From Chitinophaga costaii (GTDB lineage Bacteria > Bacteroidota > Bacteroidia > Chitinophagales > Chitinophagaceae), in the NCBI RefSeq assembly GCF_900094705.1, contig NZ_FMAR01000016.1:1-64000 (forward strand): a stretch of 64,000 nucleotides of DNA, given 5' to 3'. A program made the translations under genes and the position numbers. The notes below the pieces were generated by a model that did not search any database, had not been told where the DNA came from, and saw nothing but the letters and a program-made list of their open reading frames with translations. Shown piece after piece: positions 18,021-26,848 of this stretch. Numbering within the stretch: the first letter of the stretch is position 1; each line of letters opens with the position of its first letter.

Positions 18021-18542
18021 TTACAAATAACAACGAATTAGTAAAATCATACTCTCGTGTTCAGCCACTAGATCTTCCAGGAAATCACCCGTTCCGTACA
18101 TGCGATACGTTCTATCTAGCGAGCGTTTCATACGTTGCAGGTGCTGAATAACGGTCTCATGGCTTTTGATCAGGTTATTCAGTTGCTGCAGATGCTGGAC
18201 AGGAAATGCTTCCTCGTTCAGATGGGTGTGCTTCAGGCATTCGGAAAGCCGTCCTTCGGCCAAATGCCCTAAGGCTCTCACCCGCTCAGCAAGCGATTTC
18301 ATCATACGCTCCACCTGCTGGTATTGCTCCGCGTAAAAACGGTGAAGCTCGATAAAGTTTATACCGGTAACATTCCAATGATATTGCAGCAGCATTGCAT
18401 GCAATACAAATTCATCCGCCAGGATCTTGTTCAGGCCAGCAGCCTCGATTTTCATATTTTGCTCCAGGGCAACCATGTCTGAAGGGGTCGTTTGTTGCTT
18501 TGTTGTAGTGTTCATGTGCATCGGGTTGTTTAAATGGATCAT
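18021..18542 (-). CDS. dps: Dps-family DNA-binding ferritin-like protein
   Basis: About 165-173 residues of four-helix ferritin fold. The dimer-interface ferroxidase motif is present: HWNVTGINFIELHRFYAEQYQQVE supplies the His and acidic ligands. ERVRALG follows, and a second helix with AEHESMILL ends the protein. Dps proteins oxidise and store iron using peroxide and protect the chromosome under stress. The exact start is uncertain: ATGs lie at 18542, 18521 and 18515, and none has a clear ribosome site. The N-terminal tail is rich in Thr and Gln with one Lys, so it is less basic than classical DNA-binding tails. A long gene-free region lies upstream. Confidence 0.9.
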   Translation of the reverse strand: MIHLNNPMHMNTTTKQQTTPSDMVALEQNMKIEAAGLNKILADEFVLHAMLLQYHWNVTGINFIELHRFYAEQYQQVERMMKSLAERVRALGHLAEGRLSECLKHTHLNEEAFPVQHLQQLNNLIKSHETVIQHLQRMKRSLDRTYRMYGTGDFLEDLVAEHESMILLIRCYL

Positions 18543-19486
18543 GAATTAATATAAGGACGTTGTTGCGCTGATACTGGTTTTGGGTTCTATATGTTGTTGA
18601 ACGCTTATTTAATCAAAACAATGTTTAAGTAGGTCAATACTTAAATTATCACACATATAACAGTACTGCTCCTTGTGATGGGAAAGGACAGGAGTATGGT
18701 AGTGAGCGGGCGGGCCATGTACTTTTATCATAACAAGCATCAGGAGGTGTAATAAACAAAGCTTGCTTCCGCATATTCATGCTCAGCGGCGGCAGCATAA
18801 TAAGTACGGAGCTAAAATGCCCCTTATATGGAATGTTTAAGCTTGATCAGTAGAGTAAGTGACACGTAAAGGAATGTAGGATTTCAACAAAACATTCTCA
18901 GTGATCATTCACATCCAGACCTACACCTGGTTTAGTACCGTTGTTGTAACCTTTACAATCGCTATATACTTCCAATACCTGCGATAGCCATAGCACTAAG
19001 AAAATAATTACGACTGTAACCTTAAACCTTTATACGACTTAATAACATATACTAGGTTTGTTTAAATAAAATTTATTTTTTGAAAACTGAAAAAATTTCT
19101 TTCTAAATTCTTTCTAAATATGATTCATAAAGTTGGCAATTATGAACTCCTTGCAGTGATGGGTTTAACGCTTGCTTAATTTTTATAGTTTCCTTTAAAT
19201 AAAGTCATATATCCAGGCGGCTGGAGCGTAGCAAATAGAAGAACAAAGTGCATCAATAAGCTATCCTAAAAGAAGGATCATTACAAATGTACCAACGTTT
19301 TTATATTTTTAAAAAAATATATTGTATAACCTTCACTTCCCCAAAACAGGCCACCATCAATAGTTTCAATGGATTTAATTCAAAAAAAAGGTTGGAATTC
19401 AAACATATTAAAGAATAACATAAATATTTGCTATAACAATAAATAAGCGGATTATCTACCTGGATAGCCCGCTTTTTAATCTATCG
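18543..19486. other. 944-base AT-rich intergenic region
   Basis: I see no credible gene. There is a perfect 11-bp tandem duplication TTCTTTCTAAA at 19097-19118, scattered A- and T-tracts, and a terminator-like hairpin at the right end (19445-19478). A TAAATATTTG box at about 19422-19432 lies just before that hairpin with too little room for a gene. The length is unusual for this dense window and may hold dps regulatory sites or a vanished gene. Confidence 0.5.
19445..19478. terminator. Hairpin at the 3' end of the M28 peptidase gene
   Basis: AAGCGG/CCGCTT outer stem plus ATC/GAT inner stem, followed by T5 on the plus strand and a broken T-run on the minus strand. Probably bidirectional. Confidence 0.65.
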
Positions 19487-21001
19487 CTATTGTTCATGAC
19501 TGTCTACCGGCAACTTCTCTTCACGGTTGGCGATATCCCAGGCGGTGTAAAATACCAATTGGGAGCGACGTGCCATGAGGTTGAAATGAATCTTGTCTAC
19601 CGTATCGGTAGCACGATGGTAGTCTTCATGAACACCATTGAAATAGAAGATAATAGGAATCTTATGTTGTGCAAACATGTAATGGTCGGAACGATAATAA
19701 AAACGGTTTACATCCTTTGGATCATTGTAAGTATAGTCCAGGGCCATCCGGGTAAATTGCTTATTGGCGGCCTCACTAATGGGACGCAGGGCAGTACTCA
19801 GTTTATTATCGCCGATGATATACACATAGTTCGTATCATTCTGATGGGCAGGGTCTATCCGGCCTATCATATCCGTGTTCAGATCCACCACCGTACTATC
19901 CAATGGGTATAGCGGATGCTCTGTGTAGTAGCCAGACCCCAATAAGCCTTCTTCTTCACCAGAAACAGTCATAAATACGATACTTCGGCGGGGGCCTTTG
20001 CCGGCTTTTTTTGCTGCTGCAAACGCATGCGCCAATGCCAGCACAGAGGAAGTACCGGAAGCATCATCATCCGCACCAATAAATATTTTATCTCCTTTTT
20101 TCCCCAAGTGATCGTAATGCCCGGTGATGAAAAGCACTTCACCTTTTTTATCACTTCCTTCCAGGAAAGCCAACACATTGCTAGGCTTTACTTCACGGCT
20201 TATTTTTTCAAATACAATGGAGGTTTTATTGGGTAATACCTTCGGTGAAACCTTTGCCAGTGCGGCTGGAGGCATGCCTGCTATTAAAGTGGCCGTAGCA
20301 ACATCTATCAGGTATAGGTTGGCTCCGCTTATGCTGCCATTGCGGCGCATGCCCAGGCGTCCGGTACGGGAGGGGGCTTTAGGTATACGGGTAGAATCTA
20401 CCACCAGCAATACAGCTACTGCCCCTTTTTTGGTGGCACTGTTCACCTTGTCCATCTCGCTAAAATGACCATGGCTGGTTTTTCCACCGCTGCTATCAAA
20501 AGAAAAGTCTTCAGAGAGTAGCAGCACGATCTTGCCCGTTACATCCTGGTCCTTATAATCATCGCGTGTATCAGTTACAATGCCCTGGCCGGCAAAGACT
20601 ACTGGCAGATCTGTAAGCGTGTCGCCATGGTTGCGGCTTATATTGCCGAAAAAACCAGCACCATATTCTACACTTTTGCCCTGTACCTGCAGGACGGTAT
20701 GACCACCCAAGGAATCGGCATACATCGTGTAATACTGGCGCCACTGCCCATTGGCACCGGGCAGCAAGCCAAAACTTTTAAACTGTTCTTCAATATAAGC
20801 AGCAGCCTTTTCCTGGCCAGGGGTGCCAGTTTCACGGCCTTCCATCGCTTCACTGGCAATAATACGGAGATGACTTTCTAAAAAGGCAGGAGTAATCGTA
20901 TTGGCAAAGGGAGTGGCCGCCGATAGTTGCCGGACTGGCATTTGGGCGTGAACCGCCGTGGCCAATAGCAAGCAGGCAGAGAACAATGTCTTAAATTTCA
21001 T
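19487..21001 (-). CDS. Secreted M28-family zinc aminopeptidase with PA domain
   Basis: 504 residues from the ATG at 21001, which gives a signal peptide (MKFKTLFSACLLLATAVHAQ). An earlier in-frame ATG at 21082 would hide the signal and was rejected. The order is an N-terminal cap (ASEAMEGRETGTPGQEKAAAYI), an inserted PA-like domain (about 130-260), then the M28 core. Zinc ligands are H295 and D297 in TGHYDHLG, the bridging Asp in GADDDASG near 311-312, the EE of SGEEEGLLGSG near 349-350, D of DMIGRID and the late His of DYHRATDTVDK. It probably trims peptides in the periplasm or outside. It lies upstream of nothing in an operon; rpiB is divided from it by 114 bases. Confidence 0.92.
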   Translation of the reverse strand: MKFKTLFSACLLLATAVHAQMPVRQLSAATPFANTITPAFLESHLRIIASEAMEGRETGTPGQEKAAAYIEEQFKSFGLLPGANGQWRQYYTMYADSLGGHTVLQVQGKSVEYGAGFFGNISRNHGDTLTDLPVVFAGQGIVTDTRDDYKDQDVTGKIVLLLSEDFSFDSSGGKTSHGHFSEMDKVNSATKKGAVAVLLVVDSTRIPKAPSRTGRLGMRRNGSISGANLYLIDVATATLIAGMPPAALAKVSPKVLPNKTSIVFEKISREVKPSNVLAFLEGSDKKGEVLFITGHYDHLGKKGDKIFIGADDDASGTSSVLALAHAFAAAKKAGKGPRRSIVFMTVSGEEEGLLGSGYYTEHPLYPLDSTVVDLNTDMIGRIDPAHQNDTNYVYIIGDNKLSTALRPISEAANKQFTRMALDYTYNDPKDVNRFYYRSDHYMFAQHKIPIIFYFNGVHEDYHRATDTVDKIHFNLMARRSQLVFYTAWDIANREEKLPVDSHEQ

Positions 21002-21115
21002 AGCAATACTTTGGTTAAAAGGATAGCCAGGCCAGTTGCAGGCACAGGCTACTTCAACAAGATAGGAATTTCCGGAAGACAATTACAGACAGACAGGGCC
21101 AGCGGCCAATACGCT

Positions 21116-21574
21116 TTATAAATGCAATACCTTGCGAACCCGTTCTTCATGCCGTCCTCCTGCAAATGATGTTTCCAGGAAAATATCAGTGATAGCCACC
21201 GCCTGCTCCGGGGCTACAAAGCGGCCCGGAATGCACAATACATTGGCATTGTTATGCGCCCTGGCCAGCCGGGATAACTCTTCCCCCCAGCACACGGCGG
21301 CACGCACGCCCTGGTATTTGTTTGCCGTCATAGCCACACCATTACCCGTGCCGCAAATTAAAATGCCCAGTGACGCCTGGCCCCGGTCTACCAGCTTGGC
21401 TACCGGGTGGGCATAGTCTGGATAGTCTACCGCATTGCTCCCATAGGTACCGAGGTCTTTAACTTTAAGTCCCTTACCTTCCAGGAAGGAAACAAGCTGC
21501 TCTTTGCAGGCTACACCGGCATGATCGGCCCCGATGGCCACCGGCTGTGAAAAATCAAAACTAAATGGTTGCAT
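21116..21574 (-). CDS. rpiB: Ribose-5-phosphate isomerase B
   Basis: 152 residues, interconverting ribose-5-P and ribulose-5-P in the pentose phosphate pathway. VAIGADHAGVACKE at the N-terminus, DLGTYGSNAVDYPDYA, and the catalytic loop LICGTGNGVAMTANK with its active-site Cys are clear; ARAHNNANVLCIPGRF completes the site. The start at 21574 was chosen because the 15 upstream residues lack any family match. It is on the same strand as tatC, 178 bases downstream of it. Confidence 0.94.
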   Translation of the reverse strand: MQPFSFDFSQPVAIGADHAGVACKEQLVSFLEGKGLKVKDLGTYGSNAVDYPDYAHPVAKLVDRGQASLGILICGTGNGVAMTANKYQGVRAAVCWGEELSRLARAHNNANVLCIPGRFVAPEQAVAITDIFLETSFAGGRHEERVRKVLHL

Positions 21575-21752
21575 AAAAAAAGCTTTTAGCGTAAATACAT
21601 CCAGCGGTGGCGTGTCCACAACCCATGAGGCGCTAAAAGCCCATAAAAAAGCCTTTGGCTATCCGCCCTCAGCAGTAAACATGCCGCCTTAAAAGACGCA
21701 AGATTTTGTGCTAAGAGCGAATGGCTAAAGGCAGATAGCTACTTACCTTGCG

Positions 21753-22607
21753 TTATGACCATTCCTGAACGGCGGTTTCGTCCTTGCCTTCCATTCTTGT
21801 CCGGTAGGCCCGTTTGGAGATAACAATACTAATTTCGTATAAAAGATATAAAGGAGTAAATACAATCATCTGGTCTATCACATCTGGAGGTGTAATCACT
21901 GCCGCCAGTACCAGCAGCACCACGATGGCCTGCTTACGGTATGACTTTAAAAAGGTAGGTGTAAGAATGCCCACTTTGGTCAGAAAATATACCAACACCG
22001 GGAGTTCAAATAAAAGTCCCATGCCCACTACAATCTGGGAGATCAGGTCAAAATAATCGTCGATAAAAAACTGGTTAATGGCCTTGTCTGTTACGGTATA
22101 GCTGGCCAGGAAGTTGATCGTGAACGGCATCACCATGAAGTAGGCAAACGAAATTCCCAGGAAAAATTGTAAAGACACCCAAAAGATCACCCCCTTTGCT
22201 CCTTTCAATTCCCGCTCTTTGAGAGCGGGCTTTACGAAACTCCAGAATTCCCAGAAAATGTATGGGAAGGCACATACTATGCCCATCGTAAAGGCCAGTT
22301 TAAATTGCAACATTACCTGCCCCGCCATCTGGAAGTTCTGAAACTGTATTTTTTCCGGTGTAATGCAAAGTTTATCGCCCATGTGCAGCGCATGCCCCAG
22401 CTTGCAAAGCGCCGTGTAGGTAGGGAAATATGCATTGGTAGGCCCGAAAATAACATTATCGAGGATTTCCTTCGTATAAACGAAACCAAATATACTAACG
22501 ACAACGATGGCTAAAATGGAGCGAACGATATGCCAACGCAGGTCTTCCAAATGATCGAAAAACGACATTTCCCCTTTGCTGGAGCTTGCAAAAAATTTCT
22601 TCAACAT
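21753..22607 (-). CDS. tatC: Sec-independent protein translocase TatC
   Basis: 284 residues with six transmembrane helices and the TatC signature: MSFFDHLEDLRWHIVRS near the N-terminus (the conserved HLxELRxR-like region with an acidic pair) and FEFWSFVKPALKERE in the first cytoplasmic loop. TatC recognises twin-arginine signal peptides and forms the translocase with TatA. The periplasmic loop after helix 1 is extended (about 50-95) compared with E. coli, as is usual in Bacteroidota. A TATATTTG box at 22657-22650 supports a promoter about 45 bases upstream. tatA is not in the window. Confidence 0.95.
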   Translation of the reverse strand: MLKKFFASSSKGEMSFFDHLEDLRWHIVRSILAIVVVSIFGFVYTKEILDNVIFGPTNAYFPTYTALCKLGHALHMGDKLCITPEKIQFQNFQMAGQVMLQFKLAFTMGIVCAFPYIFWEFWSFVKPALKERELKGAKGVIFWVSLQFFLGISFAYFMVMPFTINFLASYTVTDKAINQFFIDDYFDLISQIVVGMGLLFELPVLVYFLTKVGILTPTFLKSYRKQAIVVLLVLAAVITPPDVIDQMIVFTPLYLLYEISIVISKRAYRTRMEGKDETAVQEWS

Positions 22608-22649
22608 ATTTTGATACCGCGATGCTATTCACCTACGCATCCCGCGTCA

Positions 22650-22657
22650 CAAATATA
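22650..22657 (-). promoter_or_regulatory. -7 box for tatC
   Basis: TATATTTG on the minus strand, an exact TAnnTTTG match, about 42 bases before the ATG. The -33 position does not carry TTTG. Confidence 0.5.
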
Positions 22658-22991
22658 AACGATGAATTGTAGAGTTGAAGGCTTAATATTTTAAGGAAAA
22701 ACGTTTATGCATACACCACTTATTCATCTTCCTAAAAAGCTTTTTATTAAATAAGCGGCACCTGCTAGGCTATATTAACCTATAACGCATACTCAACTAA
22801 GCAATTTGAAGGATAATTATTACCCAGCAAATTCATACCCTATCCCGACTAATTATCAGCAAATGGTAACGTGCATCAAAAATTAAGTAATAAAACTAGC
22901 TGTTTAAGCAGTAAAGTGTTAAGAAGAAGGAGTATGATGTGCTGAAATACAATACAGGGAACAAAATCTGGGAGCAATTGGGAGGGTTTAT

Positions 22992-23031
22992 AAAAAAAAA
23001 GAGCCAGCCCGAGAAGAATCAAGAGCCGGCC
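22992..23031 (-). terminator. Terminator of the candidate small RNA
   Basis: In RNA, GGCCGGCU pairs with GGCUGGCU through Watson-Crick and G-U pairs over a 14-base loop, followed directly by C and nine Us. The stem works only on the minus strand, which fixes direction. Confidence 0.65.
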
Positions 23032-23157
23032 TTTCATCCATTGTTTGTTAACCCCAAAAAAGTTGAATTCGAGAATGTCTTTGGCTTCTGGTATGTAAAT
23101 TATCCTTCGATTTGGCAAGCTTTAGATAATATTACGTTTTCCAGATGCTTTAATCGT
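22992..23157 (-). ncRNA. Candidate structured small RNA with own promoter and terminator
   Basis: On the minus strand a promoter (TTG at 23191-23189, 19-base spacer, TATTTTTG at 23169-23162) is followed by about 165 bases that end in a terminator (stem GGCCGGCT/GGCTGGCT with G-U pairs, then T9). Between them, two nested stems can form: TCTGG/CCAGA (23141-23145 with 23087-23091) enclosing ATTATC/GATAAT (23125-23130 with 23099-23104). The only ORF starting in it, a 17-codon one from 23041, runs through the terminator and is not convincing. A closed stem, large internal loop and apical stem resemble the outline of regulatory RNAs such as 6S, but no family can be assigned by eye. The transcription start is estimated. 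Confidence 0.55.
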
Positions 23158-23161
23158 TATG

Positions 23162-23191
23162 CAAAAATATAAAGAAATCTGTTATTATCAA
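23162..23191 (-). promoter_or_regulatory. Promoter of the candidate small RNA
   Basis: TTG (23191-23189), 19 bases, then TATTTTTG (23169-23162) on the minus strand. It is among the better Bacteroidota promoter matches in the window, and there is no protein gene within 500 bases downstream that it would otherwise serve. Confidence 0.6.
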
Positions 23192-23429
23192 TGTTGCAAC
23201 AATTTTTTTTACAGCTTTTTAACAAAAATCAAATCATTGTGTTACAAACTTGAACAAATGTAAGTGATCTCTGTGACTTTCCTACAAATTTTCGCCAAAA
23301 CGTTTTAGCTAGAAAATGAGGTTTCTTCGACCCAAAAGACCTTTCTGGGATCGTTTGCGCTAACTAAGATAATTAATTAGTTGGAATAATCAGTAAAGAC
23401 AAGCATGCTTAACTTCTCATTAACGGTTG

Positions 23430-24698
23430 CTAAGAAAGTAGTTTCATTTTGACCATCTCTATACGGGTTTCCGTAACGTTCAGTACATCAAACTCATAAT
23501 CGTCAATGATAATACGCTCCTTCAACCGGGGAATGGTTTCATAATGATTAATGATGTAACCGGATAAGGTTTCGCTCTCATCCTCTGGAAAATCGAAACC
23601 ATATTTTTCGTTCAGGTGGTCTAACTCCAGGCGACCGGAAAAAATATATTCCTTTTCGGCGATCTGTTTTTCCACAAATTCTTCCACATCATGCTCATCT
23701 TTGATCTCGCCAAAGATTTCTTCCAGTACATCCTCTATCGTTACAATACCCGCTGTGCCGCCAAATTCATCTACTACCCAGGCAATACTTTTGCGCTCCT
23801 TATTAAACTTGCTGAGCAAATCAATGGCGCTCATCGTTTCAGGCACGGCTAGTATGGGGTGCAGCATAGACTGAATACCCTGCGGATCTTTAAAGAGGTC
23901 TAGCTGATGCACATATCCCAGGATATTGTCTATATCCCCCTCGTAAATAATTAGTTTGGACAAATTCGTCTCCATAAACATCTTACGGGCATCGGCCAAA
24001 GGACTGTTTACCTCTAATGCCTCAATTTCCCGGCGGGGAATAAGGCAGCCCCGGATTTTTACATGGGCCAGGGATAGGGCATTTTCAAATAATTCAGTGT
24101 TCAGGTCTTTGTTCTCTACCACATGCTGCTGAGACTGACGCAGGAAATGCTCTACATCCACCCGCGGAAAAGTATCCCTGTTTTCCAGTATACGCACATT
24201 GAATAAATATTTCAGTATCCATTCGGAAATAGATACCATCATATTGCCTATTACAAATAAGGGTTTGGAAATTACTGAAATAGGAAGGGCAAAGAAACCC
24301 AGCAATCCGTCTGGCCAAGAACGGAAGATGACACGGGGCAGGAAAAACCCCACCAGGCACATCAGGGCTGCCGACAAAATAATTCCAAGGCAAAGAAATA
24401 TCGGATCGTACCGCACATCATTATAGGAAGCAGTTACATTTTTCAGATATGGGAGTAGGCTGTCTGCTACCAAAATACTGTAAATCACTACGATAATAGT
24501 GAAGCCCAGCAGGCTGGTAGCCAGGAAGCGGGAAGGATGTTCGTTAAAACCAGCGAGGATCTTTCCGGTGGCCCTACCCTGTTTTTTCTTTAACTCCAGG
24601 CTTAACTTATTGATATTGGCGAATGCCGTTTCAATACCTGAGAAAAATCCGGCGGCCAATAATAATGCAATAAGAATTACGAGTGTATATGTATCCAT
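23430..24698 (-). CDS. CNNM/CBS/CorC_HlyC transporter-associated membrane protein
   Basis: 422 residues in the order CNNM (DUF21) membrane domain with four helices (about 1-150), a CBS pair (about 200-330, IIYEGDIDNILGYVHQLDL and AWVVDEFGGTAGIVTIEDVLEEIFGEI), and a C-terminal CorC_HlyC domain (about 345-420). Family members are linked to magnesium or cobalt efflux, and the Bacteroidota gliding protein GldE has the same layout. This copy has no gliding genes beside it, so the ion-efflux reading is preferred. It follows gmk on the same strand by about 150 bases. Confidence 0.88.
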   Translation of the reverse strand: MDTYTLVILIALLLAAGFFSGIETAFANINKLSLELKKKQGRATGKILAGFNEHPSRFLATSLLGFTIIVVIYSILVADSLLPYLKNVTASYNDVRYDPIFLCLGIILSAALMCLVGFFLPRVIFRSWPDGLLGFFALPISVISKPLFVIGNMMVSISEWILKYLFNVRILENRDTFPRVDVEHFLRQSQQHVVENKDLNTELFENALSLAHVKIRGCLIPRREIEALEVNSPLADARKMFMETNLSKLIIYEGDIDNILGYVHQLDLFKDPQGIQSMLHPILAVPETMSAIDLLSKFNKERKSIAWVVDEFGGTAGIVTIEDVLEEIFGEIKDEHDVEEFVEKQIAEKEYIFSGRLELDHLNEKYGFDFPEDESETLSGYIINHYETIPRLKERIIIDDYEFDVLNVTETRIEMVKMKLLS

Positions 24699-24847
24699 AT
24701 ATTATAAAGATAGTGAATACTAAATTGGGCAGCAATCAATTTCCAACAGACTAAAAGCATGCCAGGCGGGGCTATGGGTGATGTCGGTAATTAAAGATAA
24801 TGGCATTTAAGCAGCATTCCAGCGAACGCTGCTATTAAAAGACAATT

Positions 24848-25417
24848 TTAGACCAAAAATTTTTCGATCAGGGCCTTTACTTCCTGGTAAGCATGTTCCA
24901 ATTCATCATTCACGACAATATTATCAAATTCGTGGGAGAAGGACAATTCATAGCGGGCCTTCCCCAATCTTTCTTCCAGGGAGGCCTGGTCTTCCGTGCC
25001 ACGGCTGCCTAGGCGAGCGGCCAGGGCTTCGATGGATGGCGGTTGTATAAAAATGGTGAGGGCCTGGGTATGGTATTTATCTTTTATAGACAATGCGCCT
25101 TTTACATCGATGTCTACCATGGGAATGCGGTGTTCATTCCAAATGCGTTGTAGCTCGCTTTTCAAGGTGCCGTAATATTTGCCGGCGTACACCATTTCAT
25201 ATTCTGCAAATTCGTTGAGATCAATGCGGTGCTGGAATTCTTCCGTGCTCATAAAATAATAATCCCGGCCATGAACTTCATTTTCACGTGCAGGGCGGGT
25301 AGCGGCAGATACGGAAAATGCCAGTTGGGGCATGGCTGCCAGCAGCTTTTTCACAATAGTAGTCTTGCCTGCGCCGGATGGAGCCGTGATAATAATGATC
25401 TTGTTTTTTGAATCCAT
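24848..25417 (-). CDS. gmk: Guanylate kinase
   Basis: A 189-residue P-loop kinase turning GMP into GDP. P-loop APSGAGKTT at residues 12-20, then SVSAATRPARENEVHGRDYYFMS (GMP-binding), EFAEYEMVYAGKYYGTLKSEL and DIDVKGALSIK. Length is typical. It starts 120 bases after murA, beyond a terminator, so it probably has its own promoter. Confidence 0.96.
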   Translation of the reverse strand: MDSKNKIIIITAPSGAGKTTIVKKLLAAMPQLAFSVSAATRPARENEVHGRDYYFMSTEEFQHRIDLNEFAEYEMVYAGKYYGTLKSELQRIWNEHRIPMVDIDVKGALSIKDKYHTQALTIFIQPPSIEALAARLGSRGTEDQASLEERLGKARYELSFSHEFDNIVVNDELEHAYQEVKALIEKFLV

Positions 25418-25476
25418 GCCGCAAGTTACACAAAACCAACATTGCTGGAGATAGCAGGCGCCGCTTTTTCATCACG

Positions 25477-25512
25477 TTTTAAAAAAATAGCGGCCCGCTT
25501 TAGGCAGGCCGC
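25477..25512 (-). terminator. Terminator after murA
   Basis: GCGGCC/GGCCGC stem with an 11-base loop, followed on the minus strand by a run of seven Ts after two bases. Confidence 0.75.
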
Positions 25513-25537
25513 GACTCCGGATATTTTCCAGGCAAAA

Positions 25538-26848
25538 TTATATGCGTTTAATATCAGCCCCCAATGCAATGAGGCGCTGGTCTATGTATTGGTATCCACG
25601 GTCTATCTGATCAATATTCTGGATGGTACTTTTGCCTTCTGCACTGAGTGCGGCAATGAGCAAAGAAACGCCGGCACGGATGTCCGGCGAAGACATGGTA
25701 ATACCTCTCAATTTGTGCTGGCGTGCAAGCCCTATCACCACAGCGCGATGCGGATCGCACAAAACAATCTGAGCTCCCATATCTATCAGCTTATCTACGA
25801 AAAACAGGCGGCTTTCAAACATCTTTTGATGGATCATTACGCTACCCTGCGCCTGCGTGGCAGTGACCAGCACAATACTCAGCAGGTCTGGTGTAAAACC
25901 TGGCCAGGGATGATCCGAAATGTTAAGAATAGAACCATCCAGGAAAGTCTGTATCTCGTATTTTTCCTGGAAAGGAATGAAGATATCATCTCCCCTGAAT
26001 TCCATCTGTATGCCCAACTGGCGGAACTTTTCGGGGATAATGCCCAAATGTTGCAACCCTACGTTCTTAATGGTGATCTCGCTTTGGGTCATGGCAGCCA
26101 GGCCGATGAAAGAGCCAATTTCGATCATGTCTGGCAGCATACGATGTTCACAACCCTTTAAGGTATTCACTCCATCAATAGTAAGCAGGTTAGAGCCTAC
26201 GCCGCTGATCCTGGCCCCCATACTGATCAGCATTTTAGAAAGCTGTTGCAGGTAAGGTTCGCAGGCCGCATTATAAATAATAGTCTGCCCCTTGGCCAGC
26301 ACCGCGGCCATCAAAATGTTGGCAGTGCCGGTTACGGAAGGCTCGTCCAGCAGCATGTAGGTGCCCTGAAGACCGTCTGTTTGCAGGTGAAAATAATTAT
26401 CGTCGTTATCGTAAACAAATTTGGCACCCAACTTTTCAAAGCCAATGATGTGGGTATCCAGCCGGCGACGGCCTATTTTATCGCCCCCCGGCTTAGGCAC
26501 ATAAGCCTGTCCGAAACGGGCCAGTAGTGGGCCTGCTATCATCACAGAGCCACGCAGCTTACCGGATTTTTTACGGAACTCCGGGCTTTGCAGGTATTCC
26601 ATGTCTACTTTATCGGCCTGGAAAATGCAGGTATCGCGCGACACGCGTTCCGTGGTTACTCCCATATCGCCTAATAGTTCGATCAGGAGGTTTACATCTA
26701 CGATATCGGGAATATTTTTGATCGTCACTTTTTCCGACGTAAGGAGTACGGCGCTGATGATCTGTAATGCTTCGTTTTTGGCGCCCTGGGGTATAATTTC
26801 TCCCTTTAAGCGGTTTCCGCCTCTAACTTCGAAAGCGCTGCTACTCAC
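25538..26848 (-). CDS. murA: UDP-N-acetylglucosamine 1-carboxyvinyltransferase with Asp at the fosfomycin-target position
   Basis: A 436-residue enzyme for the first committed step of peptidoglycan synthesis, adding enolpyruvate from PEP to UDP-GlcNAc. GAKNEALQI near residues 22-30, the SVMIAGPLLARFG segment and the loop PGGDKIGRRRLDTH are seen. The last corresponds to PGGCxIGxRPVDLH in E. coli, so D123 stands where Cys115 is attacked by fosfomycin. Known MurAs with Asp at this place are active but resist the drug. The start overlaps the DUF4290 gene by four bases (ATGA), indicating translational coupling, and a terminator follows. Confidence 0.95.
   Translation of the reverse strand: MSSSAFEVRGGNRLKGEIIPQGAKNEALQIISAVLLTSEKVTIKNIPDIVDVNLLIELLGDMGVTTERVSRDTCIFQADKVDMEYLQSPEFRKKSGKLRGSVMIAGPLLARFGQAYVPKPGGDKIGRRRLDTHIIGFEKLGAKFVYDNDDNYFHLQTDGLQGTYMLLDEPSVTGTANILMAAVLAKGQTIIYNAACEPYLQQLSKMLISMGARISGVGSNLLTIDGVNTLKGCEHRMLPDMIEIGSFIGLAAMTQSEITIKNVGLQHLGIIPEKFRQLGIQMEFRGDDIFIPFQEKYEIQTFLDGSILNISDHPWPGFTPDLLSIVLVTATQAQGSVMIHQKMFESRLFFVDKLIDMGAQIVLCDPHRAVVIGLARQHKLRGITMSSPDIRAGVSLLIAALSAEGKSTIQNIDQIDRGYQYIDQRLIALGADIKRI

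Noticed and set aside
23002..23031. GAGCCAGCC and GAGCCGGCC read as a simple direct repeat
   Set aside because: The minus-strand RNA pairs them through G-U pairs into a terminator, a better explanation.
22988..23041. 17-codon peptide inside the candidate small RNA
   Set aside because: The terminator stem and U-tract make up most of the codons, so coding is unlikely.
22876..23118. 80-codon minus-strand frame (TTG start) between tatC and the CorC-like gene
   Set aside because: It runs through a strong terminator and is hydrophobic by poly-T translation; the small RNA reading explains the region better.
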